NCBI RefSeq assembly: GCF_964340395.1
Contig: NC_135562.1
Span: 11,447,043 to 11,462,042 of the forward strand
From: Glandiceps talaboti
Lineage: Eukaryota; Hemichordata; Enteropneusta; Spengelidae
Direction of reading: 5' to 3'
Length of the DNA: 15,000 nucleotides
Shown: positions 1-7,948 of the stretch, piece after piece
Position numbering within the stretch: position 1 is the first letter of the stretch
Layout of the letters: each line of letters begins with the position of its first letter
Program-made: the position numbers and the translations under genes
The notes under the pieces: model-generated
The model's input: the letters and a program-made list of their open reading frames with translations, nothing else
Told to the model about the DNA's origin: nothing
Database searches by the model: none

Positions 1-780
1 TTTAAAACTATCAACATGGTGGCAGCAGTGGGATTAAATCCTTACCATTGATTCTGCGACTCATGTCTTTTTACATATCTGGCAGCATTTAACTCACGTT
101 CTGAACTACTTTAATAAGGGGAGGGTTAGTGTTAGAGAAAGAAGATGGAGAGGGTCACTTTTTAGCACGACAGAGTCGTGGGAAGATAACATTTTTACAC
201 AAGAGCCCGAGCCTGATTTCCCCCAGCCCTTCCCCCCTTGTAACTACTAAAAGCTTACTTACCCAAAGTCACATTTTCTCCAATCACATTGTCAAGTTAT
301 TATTGTGGCTCCCATGAGCTCAAACTTCTAAAAGACTTTATCATTTATGATGTGAACGTAGTATTGGGCCTAAAAAAGCAATTGTTTGGTTCCGGTTACA
401 CGACCCACTTAGTTTTTCACTGACCCTAAACTTTTTCATGTATTCGAGAAAAAAAATAATAAAATCGCAAAAATTGTGGTCCCATGAGAAACAGTGGATG
501 CGGAAACTGACATCAACTTAAAAAAAAGATAATTTAAAACTCTTCTTTGACTGTACATCTGATGGGAAGAAACCAATAACACAGACCATTTAGAAAACAA
601 CAGAAAATCTGAACTAGACACTCACAAATGAAAAAAATAAAAATGAAAATAAAATAAAATAAAAAATCTGCCTACCCCACCTAATCTGAAATTGAGCGTA
701 ATCGGAACCACACAATTTGTTTTATTATGTCTTATATTATACGTCAACAAAAACAATTGGTTTAAAATGTATCATTTTGA
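1..780. other. AT-rich region without a supported gene
   Basis: I see no convincing gene here. The open frames are short, have no recognisable domain and lack matching splice sites. An A-rich low-complexity run lies at about 630-667. A 16-base direct repeat (ATTGTGG, optional C, TCCCATGAG) occurs near 303 and 474. A possible inverted-repeat element (373-725) is listed separately. Confidence 0.5.
373..725. repeat. possible foldback/MITE-like element with inverted ends
   Basis: The left arm at 373-402 and the right arm at about 697-725 are imperfect inverted copies. Both contain the core CGGAACCAMACAATT when read in the same orientation (reverse complement for the left arm). Roughly 24 of 28 aligned bases match. 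The enclosed ~290 bp is AT-rich and codes for nothing recognisable. The size and non-coding content would fit a small non-autonomous DNA transposon, but no clear target-site duplication was found. A chance inverted repeat remains possible. Confidence 0.35.
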
Positions 781-1160
781 GTAATTACTCGTCAGTGATT
801 GGTGGGGGGCCTGCGTACGTTATTGTAGCCTAAGTTATGCATTTATGTTTGCGCATGGGTATATCGTGTCTTTTGCCTCATGTGTCAGGCAGTTGTGTTC
901 AGAGTCTGTAGTGTAAACAACGTGTATTGAAGTTCTGAAGGACGCACGTCGGGCGAAGCAGGCTTGTTATGTCACTAAGAAATTGTTCCGGTTGCGGAGA
1001 ACCAATTCAAGGGCACAAAGGGCTCAGTGGACGTTTTTGTGTTGCCAGAATGGCCCTTGAGGGCGCTATTTCAATGAGTTTCAAACATTGCAAAGGTCAC
1101 CTCGGGTCAAGATATGGTGGTGGTGTACTGGTGGCCCGTCGTGATGGTTTAGGTAAAAAA
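780..1160. promoter_or_regulatory. CpG-retaining patch, candidate promoter/first-exon region
   Basis: By eye there are about 17 CpGs in roughly 380 bases, close to random expectation for this base composition. Exon 4 of the NLR gene has only about 11 in 2.8 kb. In invertebrates with mosaic methylation, unmethylated promoters and first exons often keep CpG in this way. CpGs continue less densely to about 1620. The patch could drive a small gene starting near 969, or a distant non-coding first exon of the DED-NLR gene at 7203; the sequence does not decide. No clear TATA box was identified. Confidence 0.35.
969..1152 (+). CDS. candidate first coding exon, small Cys/His-cluster protein (partial, tentative)
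   Basis: An ATG at 969 follows an in-frame TGA and opens a frame to a TGA at 1193. A possible donor (TTTAG|GTAAAA) would end the exon at 1152 in phase 1. Residues 6-24 read CSGCGEPIQGHKGLSGRFC, with the spacing C-x2-C-x3-(Q)GH-x6-C. This resembles short zinc-knuckle-like CxxCG-P-GH-G-C segments seen in uncharacterised invertebrate proteins (recalled, not searched). A further C and H follow in FKHCKGHLG. A phase-compatible second exon may lie at 1548-1605, after a tandem TTTTTGGCAG acceptor, with donor CACG|GTATGC and peptide DNYSVPDSTTQ. Continuation beyond that was not found. The Kozak context is weak. It may be a non-coding first exon or a chance frame in a CpG-rich promoter. Confidence 0.28.
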
Positions 1161-1199
1161 TACTCTAATTTAAACGTGCATGAACCAATGTGATGTTTC

Positions 1200-1779
1200 T
1201 AAGATGATTTATAACCTATACTGTCATCATTCACCATATTCCAGTTCCCTCAGTTACGAGGTGTTAGAGTATCGACCTATGTAAAATTGGACATTTTGTC
1301 ACTTGCCGCACCAGGACAGAGGAGACGTTGGTAAAAGAGCGCTGACCACAAAATACGTTCTACTAGCAAATTTTCAAGGTAAAAATCACAATTTTGAAAC
1401 TCAAGACTTATGTTGGATAAGTTGTGGGATACGTTGATCACAAAATTAAGGATTTTCAGACATAGTTTTATACAGTGCGATTTCTTGAAATTTTACTTCC
1501 TTATAGTTATACTGTCTACTTTTTGGCAGAGCTTTGCTTTTTGGCAGACAACTACAGTGTACCTGATTCAACGACACAGTCGCTTGTGGGTCGTTATTAT
1601 TCACGGTATGCTTTCATCTCAATGACCGATAATTACAGATGTATACACATTCAGTCCATGATTTGAGAACATTTACTTAAATGACTGGTTGGAAGTCAGA
1701 TTTAGTGGAGTGTGCAATAAATCGATAAAACATTAAATTTTGATTTAAAACTAATAAATTCAAAACTGTATTCCCAGCC
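1200..1779. other. no gene supported; possible short exon at 1548-1605
   Basis: Two overlapping short frames on the plus strand (1410-1625, 1475-1666) have no recognisable domain. Moderate CpG retention continues to about 1620. The only coding hint is the 58-base candidate exon at 1548-1605 described with the 969 exon. Confidence 0.4.
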
Positions 1780-1825
1780 AACAAGTGACTGTGGTCTACA
1801 GATAGACTGACGTCAGTCACTTGTT
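1780..1825. repeat. perfect 12-bp inverted repeat (hairpin) containing a CRE-like palindrome
   Basis: AACAAGTGACTG (1780-1791) and CAGTCACTTGTT (1814-1825) are perfect reverse complements separated by 22 bases. Nested in the right half is a second perfect palindrome, GACTGACGTCAGTC (1805-1818), whose core TGACGTCA is the CRE/ATF consensus. The site could form a cruciform, bind a bZIP factor, or be a remnant of a mobile element end. No function is demonstrated. Confidence 0.55.
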
Positions 1826-1892
1826 CTTATCTTGGTGCCTGTTTTTATTAGTACATTATAATCCTTGAGATACATTGATATATTTTCATAGA

Positions 1893-2200
1893 TGTTTAGA
1901 GCATAGAAGGCACAATTTTAGTGGCAAGCACTGTAGTGAAAAACGCAGCAAGAAAACAGAGTACAAAATGGGGGGGTTCAAAAAAACCCCTTGCTGGCCA
2001 AAAGTGCAGAAAACTAGCTACAAATGTCAAATTCACAGTTACATGTGTTTCTAGTGCCGCTGCCGATGCACCTAAAAATTCTTGTCAAAGTTTTATACTG
2101 ACTGTTGTGCTGACACAAACCAAAACAGTATAATCAATTCAAATTACTAAGAACACTGACCTGACTTTAATAGTACAAATGTACCTTGAATGAATCCTGT
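1893..2200 (+). repeat. dispersed repeat, copy A
   Basis: The start (AGGCACAATTTTA then RTGGCRAGCA) and the following segment (TGAAAAAYGC ... AAAACAGAG) match a second copy at 3006-3127. Copy A lacks four bases relative to copy B just after AGCA. A weaker match continues to about 2200 (GTACCTTGAATG versus GTACTTTGAAATG). A 70-codon frame runs from 1921 (GTG) to 2133, but it is not in the register of the Cys-rich frame of copy B, so I do not treat it as a gene. Confidence 0.5.
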
Positions 2201-2280
2201 AATTTTTCATAATGATAAAATAATTGTAAATGGTATGTCATGCAACAGTATACTTTGAGGATTTTTGTTGGTGTTTTTTT

Positions 2281-2640
2281 CTGAATTCAAACTTGAATTG
2301 TGATCAAGACAGGGTATTGTTATCACCTTGACATATTAAAATAACATCATATAGCACTCTTTATTCAAAAATGTCTACAGGCGAGAGGGGAAAACCCCTC
2401 CTGTATGCATCCCACACTGCTGTCTTGTATTTTGATTCAAAGTTTGACCAGTATTGTTGCCACCATGGCATATAAAATAGCATCACAAAGCATTCTTTTA
2501 GTTCTTGAATTTCAAAATTTCTAGTATTTTGATTCAAATTATTACTACCTCAACATGTTAAAATAGAACCAAAAAGCATACTTTTACTAAGTTTTAGTAC
2601 AGTCCTTGAATTTGAAAAATCTCCATATATATATCCCCTG
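2281..2640. repeat. diverged tandem repeat, unit about 100-150 bp
   Basis: At least three related units carry the same blocks in the same order. These are TTTTGATTCAAATTATTAC, then a block like ACCTYRACATGYTAAAATAG, a block like CACMAAAAAGCATTCTTTTA, then GTCCTTGAATTTCAAAAATC and a TCTMCAGG...CCCCTCCTGTA block. Unit starts lie near 2281, 2431 and 2524. A fourth, better-preserved unit sits at 5660-5850. In the first unit the last block folds into a hairpin (2376-2405; GAGGGG-AAAA-CCCCTC inside TACAGG...CCTGTA). No coding potential is visible. Confidence 0.6.
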
Positions 2641-2820
2641 TTATGAGGAAATCCAATTTCAAAAAAAAAAAGTTACATGACATGACGTGATGCAATGCGA
2701 CATGGCAAAAAGTCAAATTCAAAGCATATACTTTTTTAAAAAGGTTGATGTTTAGTTGCTCTCACAAAAAATTTGCTCCCCCCCCCTAGAAATCAAATGG
2801 TTTACCCCATACATCAGCAC

Positions 2821-2950
2821 AGAGTTGAAATGTCATTGTGTTTGAGCCATAAATTCAATTGCTTGATATCACGTGGTCATCTCATGGCGGGAATAAATGT
2901 TATTGATACACTGCCAGTATGTACACGGTTTTTGATTCTCTACTTAAATT
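2821..2950 (+). repeat. direct repeat C, copy 1
   Basis: This segment of about 120 bp is repeated at 3140-3275 with roughly 85% identity by eye. The most conserved part reads GAAATGTCATTGTGTTTGAG, then CCATAARTTCAATT and GATATCACGTGGTCATCTCA. Both copies keep an E-box, CACGTG (here 2870-2875). A poly-C run lies just upstream, near 2777-2786. Confidence 0.7.
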
Positions 2951-3005
2951 ACTGGTAAGAAAGATTAACATTAAGCCAATTGTTTCTGGTCAGGACAGTT
3001 TGTCT

Positions 3006-3127
3006 AAAATGGTGCTTAGAACATCAAAGGCACAATTTTAATGGCGAGCAAGTGCTGTGGTGAAAAATGCGGGAACAAAACAGAGCAATTACATTCTAAA
3101 ATGGCCATAGTTGTTAGGTCAGCATAG
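3006..3127 (+). repeat. dispersed repeat, copy B, with a 28-codon Cys-rich mini-frame
   Basis: Matches copy A (1893-2200), sharing the block AGGCACAATTTTA-RTGGCRAGCA. From the ATG at 3041 a 28-codon frame runs to TAG at 3125-3127, beginning MASKCCGEKCGNKTE. This has three cysteines in a CC-x3-C pattern. The copy lies between the two C repeats, giving a C-B-C order. It may be a decayed exon or an element-borne sequence. It is too short to call as a gene and I do not assign a function. Confidence 0.4.
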
Positions 3128-3139
3128 ACTAATATGATA

Positions 3140-3275
3140 GAGTTGTACTTTGAAATGTCATTGTGTTTGAGCCATAAGTTCAATTACCTGATATCACGTG
3201 GTCATCTCATGACGGGAATAAATTTTTTTGGTACACTGCCAATCTGTACAAACTTTTGATTGTCTGACTTCAGTA
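3140..3275 (+). repeat. direct repeat C, copy 2
   Basis: The second copy of the repeat at 2821-2950. It keeps the CACGTG E-box at 3195-3200 and the ACACTGCCA block. The distance between copies is about 323 bp. A 102-codon minus-strand frame (3194-3502) overlaps the copy, but has no recognisable domain. Confidence 0.7.
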
Positions 3276-3898
<623 letters not shown>

Positions 3899-3899
<1 letters not shown>

Positions 3900-5197
3900 A
3901 TGCACCCACAATAGGCGAATATAAATTGCTATGAAGGTACATGTTTATACCCCAAAAAACTGTTATGAAGAAACTACTTCTCATGGCTGAAAGCCGATGA
4001 AAATAGTTGCTACATAACAGCATGAGGGGTTCTATAACGTCTACTTAGTACTAGTGCCCAAATAAGGCCAGGCAAAGTGTTTTATAACACATTACATTCT
4101 CAAATACACATATTCTTTGTATAGTCAAAGCAAATCTCTTATACATAAGACTTCTGTGCTGTGTGAATATTGTCCTAGGGAAAATACATGTAGAACATGT
4201 GCCATTAACATGACATAATCTAAGCCAATCAATGAGGGATAAAATATACACCATGTGTTCTAATGGGGATTATTGTAGTGCTAATGTCTATGTTTGTGTA
4301 TTATGAGATTATGTGTGACCAGATACTTATAACAGCCAAACACTCCTTTGGTATTTTTTAGACAAGTTATCACCCCCTTGGAATCTGAGGCTGTTTTTGT
4401 TTCTGACATTTTCAAGTAATTCTATTCATAACAAACATGGTTAATCATTCACCCACAACAATGGGGAATGGTTGTAACATTAACAATGAAGAGATACTGT
4501 TGTACTATGTGGTATAAATCAATATCTCACAAGTAGACTAAATCATGAAGTTATATCATACCAATATGACTCAACTTATATCATATGTTATCTATTGCAA
4601 CTGATTTTGACTGATAAGCTAAACACAACAGAATGATAAGAAATGTGAGGAATTGTTTGTGTGCATTAGCCATGGCCTCTCTCTCAAACACACATTGTGT
4701 AATTACTGATATAGGAAACCCTGATACAAAAAGATTACTATTGGACATTTTAAGAATCCATCAAGACCCAAAGCTATAGTGAAGTTATTACATGTACTAT
4801 TAGACCTGGTTACGTAAACATCTACATGTCATTTTTCACATGTGTGTTGTCGATATTATGGTCACAGTTTTATTTATAGTTTTCAAAGTATATAAAAAAG
4901 AGAGTTATTTGTAGTAATAGTTGTATCCATGGTGACTGAAATTTAAGTTTTTATTTTATGACCTTAGCTGGGATGGATGAACTGGTCTGAGGACATATCC
5001 TGGCAAATACAAAATTATTGTTAGAACTTATGAAATTAAAACAATAATGTTATATTTCATACATATTTTGTTGTATTGAATGGATACTGATTCTCCATAG
5101 TGAAGCTTGTTCATTTCTCTCAGCTGCATATGAGTACCATAACTCATTTTTCATTTAGGGTGAGAAAGGTGCTAATGAGGATGGTAATATAATGGTT
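3899..5197. other. AT-rich region without a supported gene
   Basis: No frame of convincing length or domain content was found on either strand. TACATGTA occurs at 4185-4192 and 4789-4796. If the DED-NLR transcript starts far upstream, this stretch would lie in its 5' UTR intron. Confidence 0.5.
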
Positions 5198-5287
5198 AGT
5201 CTGTAAGGTATGACTTGACGGGGCGCCCTCACTCATCGGCCAGAGGAGGCCGGTGAGGGCAAAACGTCAAGACGTATCTTACAGTCT
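5198..5287. repeat. GC-rich imperfect foldback of about 90 bp (MITE-like or hairpin)
   Basis: The left arm from 5198 reads AGTCTGTAAGGTATGACTTG-ACG then GCCCTCAC and CGGCC. The right arm read in reverse complement gives AGACTGTAAGATACGTCTTG-ACG then GCCCTCACCGGCC. The arms are nearly self-complementary along about 40 bp each, with a very short loop near 5240. The block is much richer in G+C than its surroundings. A tiny foldback transposon is the simplest explanation. A structured RNA or nucleosome-excluding element is an alternative. Confidence 0.65.
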
Positions 5288-5659
5288 ATGTAATGATCTG
5301 CATTGTTATCGAGCTCCGGCATGCTCTGAAATGTTAAATGATAAATATCTATAAATTTTCAAAATTGAATATCAATGTCTTGTTTGTACAACATGTATCA
5401 ATCAGTCAAACCAGACTGAATACAAGGATGTCACACAACTAACAATAGTTTATTCAAGACAACACAACTCAATTAATACATTAACATATATTAGCACCAA
5501 AATGTTTTTGTAATGTTTATTCAACCATAGACAGTAGACTGTCTATGATTCAACAGGTGTTTACTGACAGTTGATCATCACATGGCACAGACACTTGTGA
5601 CCTGAAATGTGTTTCAGAATAAGATAATAAACTATCAATACCGATCAATCAATATCAAT
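5288..5659. other. no gene; short perfect hairpin at 5526-5547
   Basis: AT-rich and without a supported gene. CATAGACAG (5526-5534) and CTGTCTATG (5539-5547) form a perfect 9-bp stem with a 4-base loop. It is not followed by a T run, and a bacterial-type terminator would make no sense here. Confidence 0.5.
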
Positions 5660-5850
5660 ACTGGCCCTCCTGTATCTACACCCTCACATTGCTCCTGTTT
5701 ATTTTGATTCAAATTATTACTACCTTGACATGCTAATATAGCACCAGAAAGCAATCCTTTAGTCCTTGAATTTCAAAAATCTCCAGGGACAAACCACCTC
5801 CTGTACCCCCCCCCCCCACTTGTCCCCCTCAAACTTTGATTCAACTTATG
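5660..5850. repeat. isolated copy of the ~150-bp repeat, with a poly-C run
   Basis: It contains, in order, CCTCCTGTATC, CTCACATTGCTCCTGT, TTTTGATTCAAATTATTAC, CTTGACATGCTAATATAGCA, GTCCTTGAATTTCAAAAATC and CTCCAGGGACAAACCACCTC, then a 12-base C run (5806-5817). The block order equals that of the units at 2281-2640 and shows that the full repeat unit is about 150 bp. The copy number in the window is therefore at least four. Confidence 0.65.
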
Positions 5851-6076
5851 TTGCCTAATTTCCAATTTCACTAGCTACTTGACATATTTGGCTGGTAATG
5901 TGTGTAAGGATTAAAGTAACACAGATTTCCATAACTGTGAAATTCCAGGAACTTACAAACATCAGTTTGTGACACACAACATTTTTAATTTGTATGATTA
6001 TCTAATCTGTCAGTTTTGTTGATTTACTATAAACTAATTTAATCTTAGAGCTACTTAATATGTAAAGTATCCGTGA
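5851..6076. other. no feature seen
   Basis: AT-rich sequence between the repeat copy and the hexanucleotide satellite. No frame, RNA gene or repeat was recognised. Confidence 0.5.
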
Positions 6077-6590
6077 ATCTGCATCTGTATATGTATCTAT
6101 TTGTATCTTTATAAATATCTATATGTATCTGTATCTGTATCTGCATCTGTATCTGCATCTGTCTCTGCATCTGTATCTGTATCTATATCTGAATCTGTAT
6201 CTGTATCTGTATTTGTATCTTTATAAATATCTATATGTATCTGTATCTGTATCTGCATGTCTCTGAATCTGTATCTGTATCTGTATCTGTATCTGTATCT
6301 GTATCAATGTATCTGTATCTGTGTCTATCTGTATCTGTATCTATAAATATCTATATGTATCTGTATCTGTATCAATGTATCTATATATGTATCTGTATCC
6401 ATATATCTGTATCTGTATCTGTATCTGTATCAATGTATCTGTATCTGTGTCTGTATCTGTGTCTGTATCTGTGTCTGTGTCTGTATCTGTATCCATGTAT
6501 CTGTATCTGTATCTATATCCATGTATCTGTATCTGTATCTGTATCTGTATCTGTATCCATGTATCTGTATCTGTATCTGTATCTGTATGT
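6077..6590. repeat. hexanucleotide satellite (TATCTG)n with higher-order units
   Basis: About 510 bp of TATCTG units with variants TGCATC, TGTGTC, TATATC, TCAATG and TCCATG. A longer unit containing TTTGTATCTTTATAAATATC then TATATGTATCTG repeats at 6098 and again at 6210, an exact copy of nearly 50 bp at a 112-bp interval. A shortened version starts near 6340. So the array grew both by slippage of the hexamer and by duplication of ~112-bp blocks. The frames of up to 120 codons inside it (Y-L-C-I-S-V-rich) result from a stop-free hexamer and are not genes. Confidence 0.95.
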
Positions 6591-7202
6591 TAAATGACCA
6601 CATAACTGGTATGTGATTAACGGAAAGAGAATTAAGACACTTAAGTCTTGCTGGATGGATGCCTTGAAGGTTTAAGGAGCCAACTTTAACTATGCTATCT
6701 CATAGCTTGTTCCAGTCTATTATTGTTCATGGGAAGAATGAGGTTTTGAAGATGATTGTATTACAGTTTGGTGGCTGGTAGTGACGGAAAGTGTTTGTAG
6801 CATATTTTTCCATAGGATTTGTGCCAGGGAATCCCTCAATTTTCTGTGGTTTTATTGATCTTATCAATAGTAAATTTTGTGACATATCACTTGAAGTTTG
6901 TCATTTTGAATAATTGTATATATGCTGAAAGGAAATTTCTACTGGTATAAAATTTTATCACAAGGATTGTCTTAACACAAGTCACTTTGGATATAGAAAT
7001 TGACTCTAAGTGAACACAATATAAGTGAATATGAAATACATAACTTAAAAAGAGAGTAATAAACTTATTAAGTAACAGATATGTTTATCAAATTATGCTT
7101 TATTTAGTCCATTTATTTTAAAATATCACTGTGATATTATCTGATAGATTAATTTATTTTCAAATCAATGTAATTGTTATTTTTATTTGGTTTTAATTTC
7201 AG
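6591..7202. other. probable 5' UTR intron end / upstream region of the DED-NLR gene
   Basis: AT-rich and without coding frames. It ends in a pyrimidine-rich stretch and the acceptor TTTTAATTTCAG at 7191-7202, just before the 5' UTR exon. The acceptor could also take a trans-spliced leader if the organism uses one. Confidence 0.5.
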
Positions 7203-7245
7203 TTGGATTGTGTAGTCCTGGAAGTGACTTCAATAATTCATCACC
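7203..7245 (+). other. 5' UTR part of the first visible exon of the DED-NLR gene
   Basis: It begins after the acceptor AG at 7201-7202 and runs to the ATG at 7246. Read in the frame of the ATG it contains TAG, TGA and TAA, so the coding frame cannot extend upstream within this exon. The start context CACCATGG matches the animal Kozak consensus almost perfectly. The transcription start is not visible and is probably in an upstream exon. Confidence 0.6.
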
Positions 7246-7363
7246 ATGGCAACGCCGGGGCAATCTGGTGATGATGATCTACTTGAACCGAAAAGAAAGA
7301 GAAGGAAGACGACAGAAGAGTTGTTGGAACTGTTTGTAAATATATCAAGAGATCTCACAGAAG
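7246..7363 (+). other. coding exon 1: NLS-like run and DED helix 1
   Basis: 39 codons plus one base. It starts MATPGQSGDDDLLEP, then KRKRRK, then TTEELLELFVNISRDLTE, the amphipathic first helix of the DED. The donor is ACAGAAG|GTAAGT. The DED is thus split between helices 1 and 2. Confidence 0.85.
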
Positions 7364-7912
7364 GTAAGTACTAAACTATAAAAGTATACTAAACTGTATT
7401 CAAAGAGAATTATTACATCTAGCAGTATTTTGAAATATAAGGCTTGTCTGTTTAAAATGTAAATAATGCATGGCATGCAATATAAAATGTATGACTGTGC
7501 GGCTACACTTTATTGAAACAAGTCAGATATTGATGCTAATATGACAGAACCCCATGACATGTGATTGCAAGTGTGGCATACTTGGGGTATTTGCATGAGT
7601 ACCTGTTCTCTGTAGCAGTATTTTTGTGAGCACCGAGAGCAAAAGTGCTGCAGAAAACACTGCAAGCACGATTGTAAATAACTCAGAGTACCCAAACTGG
7701 AACTCACATGGCATAGGGTTCTGTTAATATTACATAAGTTTACCCAAAACAACAAATTTCTGTAAAAATGATACTTTGCAAACACGCTTTTTCATGTAGA
7801 ATGAACGGACATGTATGCAATTACAAATGTATGTTGGTATTGTACTGCAGTGTAAATACCACAAGTATATGTGTGCACTGGTGCAAGTAATCTCTTAGTA
7901 CGTATGTAATAT

Positions 7913-7948
<36 letters not shown>

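Noticed and set aside
436-621. 61-codon minus-strand frame, hydrophobic and Phe/Leu-rich
   Set aside because: Arises from A-rich plus-strand sequence within the possible foldback element; composition explains it.
1921-2133. 70-codon plus-strand frame starting at GTG
   Set aside because: It lies in dispersed repeat copy A, is not in the register of the corresponding Cys-rich frame in copy B, and has no homology I recognise.
5526-5547. Perfect 9-bp hairpin as a transcription terminator
   Set aside because: No T-tract follows and the genome is eukaryotic; kept only as a short inverted repeat.
6235-6597. 120- and 90-codon plus-strand frames of Y/L/C/I/S/V
   Set aside because: A product of the stop-free TATCTG hexamer repeat; no unique sequence is encoded.
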